Source of the DNA: Paralithodes platypus | Taxonomy: Eukaryota > Arthropoda > Malacostraca > Decapoda > Lithodidae | Reading direction: 5' to 3' | Length of the DNA: 64,000 nt | NCBI GenBank assembly: GCA_032716605.1 | Contig: CM064539.1 | Span: 1,280,590 to 1,344,589, forward strand | Shown: piece after piece, positions 34,539-44,079 of the stretch | Numbering within the stretch: the stretch's first letter is position 1 | Layout: each line of letters starts with the position of its first letter | Program-made: the position numbers and the translations under genes | Notes under the pieces: generated by a model | The model's database searches: none | What the model was told of the DNA's origin: nothing | What the model saw: only the letters and a program-made list of their open reading frames with translations

Positions 34539-35170
34539 TAGTGTACGAGGGAGGAAGGAGATGGAGTATTGGCATCAACTTGTTAAGCTCATCACCCCTC
34601 CTCCTATACTACCTCCCTGCTTGCGGTGAGGAAGTTGGTGGAGGGAGGATGATCATGGTAACTCCCTCCCCCCTCCCCCTCCCTTTCCTCCAATCCCCCC
34701 TCCCGCCTCCCTCTCCCCCAAACCATCCCACCACCACTTCAGACCAACGCATATATAATTATACTACAGAAGATATCATTAATATAACACGGACAACGAA
34801 TGTTCTACCAGCCCAGCCAAACGAAACGATGCGGCAAAAGAGGACATCAGCCACATTAATAAAAATATAGGGACATTTATCCACCTCGGTCTTGCAACTC
34901 GCCATTAGCTAACAGATCCTGATGAGACACGAATAAAGCTTACCGTATTATGCAAATTAGGTCCTCCCACGTCCTCCTGGTCAGCCCTACACGTCGGCGG
35001 ATCCTTGGACGTGACGTGGTGACGGCGCAGATGCCGCGGAAATAATTACAATCAAATATGTCCAAATATCCCCGGAAATGCCTTAATTCGAGCAAATAGT
35101 GGGGAGGTACAAATATGCAACGTAAGTTAAATATATTCGTCCATGCCATGTTAAAGTGTCATATATAGGG
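34539..35170. other. Repeat-poor island upstream of the opsin
   Basis: About 630 bp without recognised repeats apart from a C/T-rich patch at 34,665-34,730. Contains ATGCAAATTAGG (an octamer-like ATGCAAAT) near 34,950 and GTGACGTGGTGACGG near 35,010. It lies 1.0-1.6 kb upstream of the first opsin coding exon found, so it is a candidate for promoter and 5' exon. No coding gene is supported. Confidence 0.4.
34944..35149 (-). other. Candidate 5' non-coding exon of the opsin
   Basis: On the minus strand TTGCATAATACG is followed by a good donor, GTAAGCTTT, at 34,943-34,938. The adjoining open frame (MAWTNIFNLRC...) does not join exon 1 in frame, so if used it would be 5' UTR. Support is only the donor and the unique sequence. 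Confidence 0.2.
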
Positions 35171-35311
35171 ATATATATGTTAAAGTGTCATATATAGGGA
35201 TATATATGTATTTTGTTTCCTATAAATACTATAAATGCGGTCCAGGGCACATATAGTTGGTAAAATTCGCAGATGTGTAATGAATCAAACATCTCTTTAT
35301 ATATATATATA

Positions 35312-35347
<36 letters not shown>

Positions 35348-35583
35348 CAGTGTATCTAAAATGTATCCATTTGATATGGAAGTAAAGGTACTAGTCTTCA
35401 AAGGCGGGCTCACATAATTATCATTTGATATGGAAGTAAAGGTACTAGTCTTCAAAGGCGGGCTCACATAATTATCATTTGATATGGAAGTAAAGGTACT
35501 AGTCTTCAAAGGCGGGCTCACATAATTATCATTTGATATGGAAGTAAAGGTACTAGTCTTTAAAGGCGGGCTCACATAATTAT
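35148..35583. repeat. Short tandem repeats: 29 bp x2, (AT)n, 54 bp x4
   Basis: TGTTAAAGTGTCATATATAG occurs twice near 35,150-35,205; (AT)n at 35,300-35,345; then from 35,368 four near-identical 54 bp units (CATTTGATATGGAAGTAAAG, GTACTAGTCTTCAAAGGCGG, GCTCACATAATTAT). The 54 bp period is a multiple of three, so the minus strand stays open, but there is no sign of a real gene. Confidence 0.88.
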
Positions 35584-35666
35584 CTGGTCGTGTCATATAA
35601 TAATTATCAAAGTTCATATTTTACCCATGAAGGCCTTTGATACCAATTTACATTTCTCTTTTCATC

Positions 35667-35698
<32 letters not shown>

Positions 35699-35810
35699 AT
35701 TCGTTGTACCTTCCTTTGTTCAATAGATGCCCCGCACTTTCACTCGCGAGCGAGAATACAATTTTTTTCCCTTCACTTCCACTCACAATAACTGGATTAT
35801 ATTTAGTTAT

Positions 35811-35985
35811 GTTATCATGTATTTTGTTTACTGTTGTGTTGTCCCTATTCGGGCTCTGTCTTGAGTCGACCCTCCCCCCCAAAAAAAAAAAAAAAATGGG
35901 GATTGGGCCTGAGTATATACATAGATAGATAGATATATAGATAGATAGATAGATAGCTAGATAGATAGATAGATGGATAGACATT
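35811..35985 (+). mobile_element. SINE E with GATA tail
   Basis: GTTGTGTTGTCCCTATTCGG, GCTCTGTCTTGAGTCGACC, A-run, TGGGGATTGGGCCTGAG, then GATAGATA. Confidence 0.75.
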
Positions 35986-36115
35986 GGAAGTCATCCTTAT
36001 AAGCCCACCTCTCTCAATATAAGCTACATTTGTACTTCTTCCCGTCCAATTTCCTAAATAGGCAGAGAGCTATATTCTAAATTAGGTAATCCACTTTGTA
36101 TGGAGAGATTACATT

Positions 36116-36207
36116 CTTTCTCTCTCTCTCTCTCTCTCTGCCTGTCTGTCTGTCTCTCTCTCTCTCGCTCTCTGTCTGTCTCTCTCTCTTGCTCTCTGTG
36201 TGGCTGG

Positions 36208-36240
<33 letters not shown>
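36116..36240. repeat. (CT)n with TGTC interruptions
   Basis: CTCTCT with CTGTCTGTCTGTC insertions; followed at 36,300-36,360 by a small TTAA-L scrap (CTCACTATCGCTCGCC). Confidence 0.85.
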
Positions 36241-36245
<5 letters not shown>

Positions 36246-36405
36246 ACAAAAACAGGAGAGCTTTGCCAATTGAACCTATATAAATACAACACTTCGCCTG
36301 GTTCTTCGAAAATTACAGTCTCACTATCGCTCGCCAGGAAAAAATATCGACACCGGAAGAAAAAAATCACTTCGTTTTCGCACACAAAATTACTTCTCGA
36401 TTGTA

Positions 36406-37427
36406 CGGTCGTGCTAATAAGTCATGTCCCAGCTGTCATTACGTTTGGCTCGCTCTGTGCTGTATTAATGTCTGTCAGATGTTGGGTAAGAGTAGGAACA
36501 TGTTGGTATATCTCACTCAAGCTAATAAGTCATGCCCCAGCTGTCATTACGTTTGGCTTGCTCTGTGCTGTATTAATGTCTGTCAGATGTTGGGTAAGAG
36601 TAGTGGGTAAGTGTAGGAACATGTTGGTATATCTCACTCAAGCTAATAAGTCATGTCCCAGCTGTCATTACGTTTGGCTCGCTCTGTGCTGTATTAATGT
36701 CTGTCAGATGTTGGGTAAGAGTAGTGGGTAAGTGTAGGAACATGTTGGTATATCTCACTCAAGCTAATAAGTCATGCCCCAGCTGTCATTACGTTTGGCT
36801 CGCTCTGTGCTGTATTAATGTCTGTCAGATGTTGGGTAAGAGTAGTGGGTAAGTGTAGGAACATGTTGGTATATCTCACTCAAGCTAATAAGTCATGTCC
36901 CAGCTGTCATTACGTTTGGCTCGCTCTGTGCTGTATTAATGTTTGTCAGATGTTGGGTAAGAGTAGTGGGTAAGTGTAGGAACATGTTGGTATATCTCAC
37001 TCAAGCTAATAAGTCATGCCCCAGCTGTCATTACGTTTGGCTTGCTCTGTGCTGTATTAATGTCTGTCAAATGTTGAATAGGGTGGGTAAGTGTTGAAAC
37101 ATGTTGGTATATCTCACTCAAGCTAATAAGTCATGCCCCAGCTGTCATTACGTTTGGCTCGCTCTTTGTTGTGTTAATGTCTGTCAGATGTTGGGTAAGA
37201 GTAGTGGGTAAGTGTAGGAACATGTTGGTATATCTCACTCAAGCTAATAAGTCATGCCCCAGCTGTCATTACGTTTGGCTTGCTCTGTGCTGTATTAATG
37301 TCTGTCAGATGTTGGGTAAGAGTAGGAACATATTTGTATATCTCACCTAAAAAGAATAAATCATGTGTAAATATTGCTGATACCAATTATTGTTCAAAAC
37401 ATAATTGGTGCCGAGACATCACTCAGT
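36406..37427 (+). mobile_element. T-family MITE with eight internal repeats
   Basis: TA, then CGGTCGTGCTAATAAGTCAT, with the internal segment (GCTAATAAGTCATG... to ...ATATCTCACTCAA) repeated about eight times at a 111-121 bp period, then the usual right half (TTGCTGATACCAATTATTG, GTGCCGAGACATCACT). The repeated 39-40 residue reading ANKSCPSCHYVW... is an artefact of this. Confidence 0.88.
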
Positions 37428-37479
37428 AGTCATCGTCCTCATATCAATTAATGCCATTAATAATCCAGTGAAGTATTAA

Positions 37480-37686
37480 CCCTTTCAAGCTCTGACGCGT
37501 TTTAGCAGTTTATTTTGGCTATCACTAGACGATTTTATGCAGCTTAGGAAGGATCTGTGGGTATTTAAAGGGGTAAATACTATCTCAATTAACCCTCTGA
37601 CTTCCATATACCCTTCCTATTCTGAATACAATCGTCTAATAATTACCAGAAAACAGAACAGAATTGCGTATTGGAGCTTGAAAGGG
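37480..37686. mobile_element. PB-family MITE, subfamily B
   Basis: TTAA at 37,476-37,479 and 37,687-37,690; ends CCCTTTCAAGCTCTGACGCG and inverted CCCTTTCAAGCTCCAATACG. Core GATTTTATGCAGCTTAGGAA. (AT)n follows at 37,700-37,744. Confidence 0.82.
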
Positions 37687-37697
37687 TTAATAAAGAG

Positions 37698-37748
<51 letters not shown>

Positions 37749-37768
37749 TGTTCGTACTGATATATTAA

Positions 37769-37944
37769 GGGGAGGTTTTTAGTTTGTTCCCTAGACTACC
37801 ATCAATCTTAGAATTACACACCCTAGACCCCCTTTCAAGATAGATGTGTACATTTTTCGGTAGAAAAATGTCCCGGCCGAAGGCTGGGCTAAACATGAGA
37901 GAGAAAGGGGTCCAGAAAAAAATCCCTCAAGTGGAAATCTCCCC
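37769..37944 (-). mobile_element. TTAA-L, internally deleted
   Basis: TTAA at 37,765-37,768 and 37,945-37,948. Jumps from CCCGGCCGAAGGCTGG directly to GCTAAACATGAGAGAGAAAG, so the central 150 bp is gone. Confidence 0.8.
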
Positions 37945-37948
37945 TTAA

Positions 37949-38321
37949 CTCATCAAAATAATATTGGAAACCCGTGTGACGTCACGCATGAGGACTCACG
38001 GTCACAGAACGTAAACAAACATGGGCGCTGTTGGGAGGGTCTGAGGGTGGGTGGCTCTGAATAGCGGAATAATGGGTGTTTCGTTGACATGTGTTACGTT
38101 TAGTTGGGATTAAGTCTAAGTAGAATATCTTGTGAGTTTGTAGCTACTTCAAGGGTTCATTATTATAAAGTTTTCACAGTTTTCACTATCAAATCGTTGT
38201 ATGAACATAAGGTCCTGATAAGGATGAACCTCGATCCTTCAGGGCTCTGAGTATTGACCAATTTATGTAGGCTACTCACTTGTGCTTCGACAATTAATCG
38301 CATTTTATTGATTATTTCCAG
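37949..38321 (+). promoter_or_regulatory. Possible 5' region of the THAP gene
   Basis: Free of the major repeats. A perfect CRE palindrome TGACGTCA is at 37,977-37,984, followed by a G-rich stretch. An acceptor (TTATTGATTATTTCCAG) ends at 38,321, so an upstream non-coding exon is plausible. No TATA box or mapped start can be claimed. Confidence 0.3.
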
Positions 38322-38641
38322 AAAGTATAACTGATGGGTAAACAAAGAGCATGTTCAGTGTTTGGGTGTACTCCCGAGAAAAATTATAAGCCTACCCGAA
38401 AACATCATGCATTTCCCAAACAGAAAATGTATCGGGACATCTGGATACACAGATGTTACCGCTCTGATCCTTTTAATGTGAAAAATGCCACCATCTGTGG
38501 AAAAACATTTCAATGTTGAACAATGTGCAACAAATTTAAAATACTAGTTACTAGGGTGCGCATTGCCAACAAATTCTAGAGGACTCAAACCAGATGCCAT
38601 CCCAGATCAGAATCTACCACTACCACATCCAACAAACAATG
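38322..38641 (+). pseudogene. THAP zinc-finger exon with two lesions
   Basis: THAP domains bind DNA through a C2CH zinc site and occur in cellular regulators and P-element-type transposases. The ATG at 38,334 opens MGKQRACSVFGCTPEKNY, then HHAFPKQKMYRDIWIHRC (invariant Trp) and NATICGK. The zinc-site histidine is lost in the raw frame because an A5 run (38,501-38,505) is one base too long; with four A the frame reads CGKHF, the expected C-x2-H-F. In that frame a TAG lies at 38,545-38,547, and after it comes NSRGLKPDAIPD, the conserved end of the domain, then a donor G|GTAAGA at 38,642. Two lesions suggest a pseudogene, but a sequencing indel plus one substitution is possible. No later exons were recognised. 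Confidence 0.82.
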
Positions 38642-38679
38642 GTAAGAACCTTTATAGGCCTAATTTATTACAACACTTA

Positions 38680-39190
38680 CAGTAGACTAGCCTAGGCCTT
38701 AGCCTTAGCCTTAGCCTATGTTTACTTTAGCTGGCTATAGGCTAGTAGGCTACTAGGCCTATTTGTAATTATTTTCCTTTAGCCTAATTTAAGCCTAAGG
38801 TCAAGGTGTAGGCTTGGCAGTTGGCACTCACTGTACGCTTGGCCTAAAATAAATGCAGGAATGGTTCTGTTGGTGACTTGCCTTGGTGTTATCATATAGG
38901 CCTATTTAGGCTTGGCATTAGGCTATGGCATAGTCTAGCCTCTAGGCCTATATAAATTTAGTAAATTTGTAGGTAAACTTTACCGTGTGACAGCCGAGAG
39001 TTTTATAATTCACCATAGCCTAGGCTAGGCCTACTTTTATATATACTGTATTGTTTTATTTTCTTCGATATAGCCTAGGCAGTTTTTTTTTTACAGCAAG
39101 GACTAGGGTACAGCAAATTAGTATTTGCCCATTAGCTTAGGCCTTAGTCCCTATTCAGCAATCTAGGCTAGGCTAATCACGGACTCCCCC
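38680..39190. repeat. TAGGCC-rich low-complexity sequence
   Basis: Dense TAGGCCTA and GGCTAGGC words downstream of the THAP exon; no open frame of interest. Confidence 0.55.
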
Positions 39191-39238
39191 CTAGGCTATT
39201 TGGGAAGGCTATGAAGATCAGGGAAAGTTGAGGGGCAA

Positions 39239-39462
39239 GAATGTAGTTACCGGGTGTACCGCCCGTCTTGTTTACACTACGCGGACGCTCACCATCATGT
39301 TCCCGTCTATTTTGACTGCCTTTGGATACAAAAATACATTACCCTAACCAAACAACCTAACCTAGTAGGCTATTATAGATTTATAAGTAATTATTTTATT
39401 ATAAGTATTTATAGATGATTTATGTTGTGTGTCGGTAGTGGTACACCTGGTAACTACATCCA
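39239..39462. mobile_element. G-family MITE
   Basis: Ends GAATGTAGTTACCGGGTGTA and inverted GGATGTAGTTACCAGGTGTA. Core ATGTTCCCGTCTATTTTGAC and AACCAAACAACCTAACC (TTAGG-like). Confidence 0.8.
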
Positions 39463-39597
39463 TCCCAATTAAGGGTTAGGCCTAGGCTAAAGATGATAAA
39501 AAGGGAATAGCCTAATAAACTATTTGGCAAAGCCCCCCCTCAACCTATTAGCCTATTGTATCCCACGGCAGTAACAAAATAGGGAAGGATGTAGTTT

Positions 39598-39934
39598 CCG
39601 GGTGTACGGTTGTCATGTGCGCTCGCAGTTACGTTCCCGTCTATTTCGACGCCATATTTTCTGCTATTTGCCCCCTGTCATTACTACATGAATACTAGGT
39701 TAGGTTAGGTTAGGTTGTTTGGTTAGGCTAATGTATTTTGATATCCAAAGGCAGTCAAAATAGACGGGAACATGATGGGAAAGGTCCGACGCCACTACGC
39801 GTAGTGTAAACAAGGTTGGCGGTACGCCCGCACTTAACATTCTTGCCAAGAAATAAAATAAAACGGGAACATGATCGCGAGCGTCCGTGTTGCCTAGTCT
39901 AATCAAGACTAGCGGTACGCCTGAATACTACATC
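39598..39934. mobile_element. G-family MITE, longer and rearranged
   Basis: GGATGTAGTTTCCGGGTGTA to AGCGGTACGCCTGAATACTA. Includes TAGGTTAGGTTAGGTTAGGT at about 39,697 and two copies of the CCGTCTATTTCGAC-type core in opposite orientation. Confidence 0.7.
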
Positions 39935-40117
39935 ATTGTTGCAAAAACTCCTTTAGGCCCTATAATACATTTCCAACAGTACAGACATAGGCTATATACC
40001 AATGTATTATGTGATATGACAATTCCGTAGGCCACACAAAAATTGATGGCTCTCGAGGCTGTCACACCGTAAAATCTTAGCAAATTTTATTAGTGCACCA
40101 TCAAGAGTTTTTGGGAT

Positions 40118-40340
40118 GGATGTAGTTACCGGGTGTACCACTACCGACATACAACATAAATCATCTATAAATACTTGGGCTATAATAAAATAAATACTTA
40201 TAAATCTATAATACTAGGTTAGGTTGTTTGATTAGGGTAATGTATTTTTGTATCCAAAGGCAGTCAAAATAGACGGGAACATGATGGTGAGCGTCCGCGT
40301 AGTGTAAACAAGACGAGTGGTACACCCGGTAACTACATTC
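40118..40340. mobile_element. G-family MITE, opposite orientation
   Basis: GGATGTAGTTACCGGGTGTA to TGGTACACCCGGTAACTACA. Inner parts are in reverse order relative to 39,239-39,462. Confidence 0.8.
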
Positions 40341-40439
40341 TTGCCCAGTTTTTATTAGTAGCCTAAACATTATTTTCTGTTATTTTATCATGTCATATGT
40401 GTGTTTTGATTATTTATATACTTTGTATATACTTTGGTC

Positions 40440-41010
40440 CGCAGAGGGTATGGTTGGTGGTCCACACGTTTATTATATTCTGGCGAGCGCTAGCGACCAG
40501 CATATTTTTTATAATGTTTTTTGTCAGCAGGCTAAATTTGTACATTTTTCATTGAGGTTCATTCTAAATTAGAGGCTCGCTTTCGCTCGCCAGGAAAAAA
40601 ATGACACCTGGATGGGGATAAACGTCTTTAGGTGTCGATTTGTTTTCCTGGTGAATGATAGTGAGTACCGGTATGTAATTTGGGAAGAACCGGGAACATT
40701 TTTCTACCGAAAAATGTACAAATTAATCTAGAAGGGGGATCTAATGGATGTTTTTGTTTTTAAAGTTTGATGGAGGTTTAATAATTTCACGGGTTACTCA
40801 CCTAAACATTGAGGCAGTCCACAGAGGGTATGGTTGGGGGTCCTCATGGTTATTTTGTTATGGTGGGGATTCTGCAGTTAAGGGGGGTCACCTGCTTTTT
40901 TTCTCTCATTTTTCTCTCTTTCTCTGGCTTGTATCCATTCGGCCCCATTCAGCCTACTGTTTTAAGACGTTTATCCCCATCCAGGTGTGGATTTCTATAA
41001 GTGTCGTCGT
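40440..41010. mobile_element. D-family and TTAA-L fragments
   Basis: GTCCGCAGAGGGTATGGTTG (40,438) and GTCCACAGAGGGTATGGTTG (40,817) mark a duplicated junction. Between them are D pieces (GACACCTGGATGGGGATAAA) and a TTAA-L piece (CCGAAAAATGTACAAATTAA). A D left half follows at 40,876 (TTAAGGGGGGTCACCTGCTT, GGCCCCATTCAGCC). Confidence 0.6.
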
Positions 41011-41062
41011 TGTCTAGCTGTTATTTAGATCACGGTGTTAAATAATAGGGTTTGTTTACGTT

Positions 41063-41192
41063 TTTAATTCCCGCCATTTCAACAATCCCATTTTTAATTC
41101 CCGCCATTTTTAATTCCCGCCATTTCAACAATCCCATTTTTAATTCCCGCCATTTTTAATTCCCGCCATTTCAACAATCCCATTTTCTACAC
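41063..41192. repeat. Tandem TTTTTAATTCCCGCCAT repeat
   Basis: Units TTTTTAATTCCCGCCATTTC and AACAATCCCA repeated about five times in two lengths. Confidence 0.85.
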
Positions 41193-41366
41193 TGATGTTT
41201 TTTCTTAGGATCTTCATGACGTTTCCTTATATATTTGTTCTGTTCACTGCTTCGTCCGTTCATGTTGATACGTTTTTCATACGCACTTCGTTTACATTTA
41301 GGTATTCTGTGGTTTATCATTAATATACGAGTTTATCCTCATAGTATAATATATCATGTTATTTAA

Positions 41367-41717
41367 GGGCAGACGGCCCGTTTTCTTTTGTTTTCCTATT
41401 AATTCATTTATTCCTTTATTTCTTAGTTTCCTTGCTAGACCTCCATCAAGCTTAAAAAAAAACATCCCCTTCCAGATAAATTTGTACATTTTACGGTAGA
41501 AAATTTTTCTCTTCAAATTTCAGGCTCGCTATCGCTCGCCAGGAAATAATCGACACCTAAATGGCACGAAAAGTCTTAAAATTGACAACGGAATGGGGCG
41601 AAAGGTGTTAAAATCGCCAAACTAATGGGGCGAACGTCTTAAAATCTCAAAAGCAATGGGGCTAAACATGAGGGAGAAAGAGGTCCAGAAAAAAATCCTC
41701 CAGGTGGAAATCTCCCC
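41367..41717 (-). mobile_element. TTAA-L full copy
   Basis: TTAA at 41,363-41,366 and 41,718-41,721. Ends GGGCAGACGGCCCGTTTTCT and GTGGAAATCTCCCC. The right TTAA is shared with the PB element that follows. The central hairpin is deleted. Confidence 0.82.
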
Positions 41718-41756
41718 TTAACCCTTTGAGTACCAGCGACGTGTGTTATATTGTAT

Positions 41757-42250
41757 TGTTGTTGTTGTTGTTGTTGTTCCCCAGGCTGTCTGGCCGAACA
41801 GCCCCAAGGTCTCGAGCAAGGCCAAGGCCATAAACGAGCGCCCCCACAAAACCCTCCCTGCTTACCACTAAAGCCCGGGTGACCGAAGCCACTCCAAGGC
41901 AGGGAGCTAAGGAGGGTGCGGGAAACCAAAGCCCCACCCAAGGCCCTGTGCCCCTCAGCAATTATGAAGGGAAAGTTGAGGGGCAAGGGAAAAATGTGAC
42001 GCTTTGGCTCCCAATCTGCCAACTTCTAGATTGGCAGTAGGGAGGTCAATCCACGGAAAAGACGCCGTCACTTGAGATCTAGAAGATATATAAGTAAAAG
42101 GAACAGTCAGAGTAAGCTATGGGTATGGCAGAGATCGCTCAGCTCTCACTCTGATAGACCAGCCCATCACCACATAACTAGAACCCAATCCTCTCAGCAA
42201 CAGCTAGGAAAGGCCCTAGAAAGCCGCCTTTGGCGGGGGGATAGCTCCCT
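41757..42250 (-). mobile_element. LINE 3' end, AAC-tailed lineage
   Basis: On the minus strand the tail is (AAC)n at 41,778-41,757, preceded by GACCTTGGGGCTGTTCGGCC and GACAGCCTGGGGAAC, as at 3,650 and 30,030. Upstream is GC-rich 3' UTR-like sequence without a clear domain. Confidence 0.65.
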
Positions 42251-42254
42251 TATT

Positions 42255-42716
42255 TCAACTCCTTTCGGGGTTGGGCACCCGCCCATATTGTATTGTTAAA
42301 GTAGAGGATGTCAACAGAATGGAGCGTAATGAGATGAGAATGGTGAGATGGATGTGTGGGGCCAGGCTACAGGATAGAATAACAAATGTTGAGCTGAGGA
42401 GACGTTTAGGTATAAAGAGTATTAGCGAGGTGATGCGTACAAGTAGACTGGGATGGTATGGACATGTGGAGAGAATGGATGAACAAAATTGGGTAAAAAA
42501 ATGCAGGTCTGTGATTGTGGAGGGAGCTGCACCAAGGGGTCGACCGAGGAAGACCTGGGATCGGACTATACGCGCCGATCTCAAATCCAAGAACTTGACA
42601 AGTGAAACAGCCCTTAATAGGGTTGCCTGGAACGCCGCCATTAGGACAAGAGACTGAAACTGCACTTATGTGTGGAACACTCAGTCTTAAAATGTTATGT
42701 ATGTATGTATGTATGT
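42255..42716 (+). mobile_element. LINE 3' end with RT C-terminal frame and (TATG)n tail
   Basis: Plus-strand frame 42,319-42,657: ERNEMRMVRWMCGARLQDR, SRLGWYGHVERMDEQNWVKK and APRGRPRKTWDRTIRADLKS, the widespread LINE endonuclease-RT C-terminus. It ends at TGA 42,655-42,657 with ATGTATGTATGTATG as tail. 5'-truncated. Confidence 0.85.
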
Positions 42717-42913
42717 ATGTATTCTAGCTATATTTAGACGATATTATGCAGCTTAGGAAGGATCTGTGGTAGTTAAAAGGGTGGGTTGAGATAGTTTGAA
42801 GTGTTACTATGATGGCTTGAGGTCCTTCCTAAGCTCAATAGAATCGTCTTCTTATAGATGCCCGAATATGATGATGCCAAAGAAGTCACCGGTACAGTAC
42901 GGTGGGTTGTTAA

Positions 42914-43241
42914 GGGGAGATTTCCACTTGAGGGACTTATTTCTGGAACCCTTTCGCCCTCGTGTTTAGCCCCATTGTTTTTGAGATAATAAGACGTTCG
43001 CCCCATTAGTTTGGCGATTTTAAGAACTTTCGCCCCATTTCTGTCAATTTTAAGACCGTTCGTGCCATTTAGGTGTCTATTTTTCCCTGGCGAGCGATAG
43101 CGAGCCTGTATTTTAAGAAGAACCGGCCTTCGGCCGGGACATTTTTCTACCGAAAAATGTACACATTTATCTTGAAAAGGGGTCTAGGGAGTGTAATTTT
43201 AAGCTTGACGGAGATCTAGGGAACAGACTAAAAACCTCCCC
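42914..43241 (+). mobile_element. TTAA-L full copy
   Basis: TTAA at 42,910-42,913 (shared with the PB element) and 43,242-43,245. Ends GGGGAGATTTCCACTTGAGG and AAAACCTCCCC. Confidence 0.85.
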
Positions 43242-43269
43242 TTAAAGCACAGTAAAATCGTCAAACTTA

Positions 43270-43436
43270 CAGGGGGAATGGGTCGTTTTTCTGGCTCCCC
43301 TTCTCCCTCATGTTTAGCCCCATTAGTTTTCAGATTTTAAGATGTTTGCCCCGTCAGTTTGTCGATTTTAAGACCTTTCACCCCATTTCGTTGTCAATAT
43401 TAGGACCTTTCGTGCCATTTCAGCTGTCGATTTTGT
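43270..43436 (+). mobile_element. TTAA-L left half
   Basis: AGGGGGAATGGGTCGTTTTT to CCATTTCAGCTGTCGATTTT, cut where the palindrome starts. Confidence 0.7.
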
Positions 43437-43901
43437 CAATTATCCTCAACACTGGTCTGGCAGCTTATGAGGTCAACATTAATTATATTTCGGTCACCTA
43501 AATTCATCTACCATCAGTCTAGTTTCCGATACCAGTGCAAAATATTCCAGAAATGTTGCCAGAAAAATGTTGATCATCGAATGTTGACTGTAAATGCTCT
43601 CGTGTGATACCGGCTTAATCCACTTAAGGGGGGGGTAGTGCTTGGTTTTCGGTACAGGCTCGCTATCAAGCGATAGCGAGCCTGTACCGAAAACCAAGCA
43701 CTACCCCCCCTTAAGTGAATTAAGCCGGTATCACACGAGAGCATTTACAGTCAACATTCGATGATCAACATTTTTCTGGCAACATTTCTGGAATATTTTG
43801 CACTGGTATCGGAAACTAGACTGATGGTAGATGAATTTAGGTGACCGAAATATAATTAATGTTGACCTCATAAGCTGCCAGACCAGTGTTGAGGATAATT
43901 G
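43437..43901. repeat. 465 bp near-perfect palindrome
   Basis: Arms of about 232 bp meet at GCTATC-AAGC-GATAGC (centre 43,669). I compared the arms base by base: one length difference in a G/C run (8 versus 7) and one mismatch. The outer part of each arm is a C-family MITE, the inner part the end of a TTAA-L element (CTTAAGGGGG, TAGTGCTTGGTTTTCGGTAC). Confidence 0.93.
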
Positions 43902-44079
43902 TTGAGGGAAAGAGCGCTCGTGTGATACCAGCTTTTTAGAATTGTTCCACGCACGTTGAAGAGAGCCTTGTAGGAGCAAAGTCCACACCCCTCGTTCCCC
44001 CTTGACCTCCAGGGTAACACTGATCATAATAATGCCAGTTACTCAACTATATACCTTTCCGCCTTCTCACCCACCTATC

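Larger units (their letters stand above)
41722..42909. mobile_element. PB-family MITE interrupted by two LINE ends
   Basis: Starts CCCTTTGAGTACCAGCGACG at 41,722, breaks at about 41,757, resumes at about 42,721 with TTCTAGCTATATTTAGACGA and ends GTACGGTGGGTTG at TTAA (42,910-42,913). Without the insert it is about 220 bp like other PB copies. Confidence 0.8.

Noticed and set aside
35315..35617. An 18-residue repeat protein on the minus strand
   Set aside because: Four near-identical 54 bp DNA repeats with no flanking coding sequence; it runs into (AT)n at one end.
42255..42665. Minus-strand 136-residue frame opposite the LINE C-terminus
   Set aside because: The plus-strand frame has the recognisable RT C-terminal motifs; the minus frame is its shadow.
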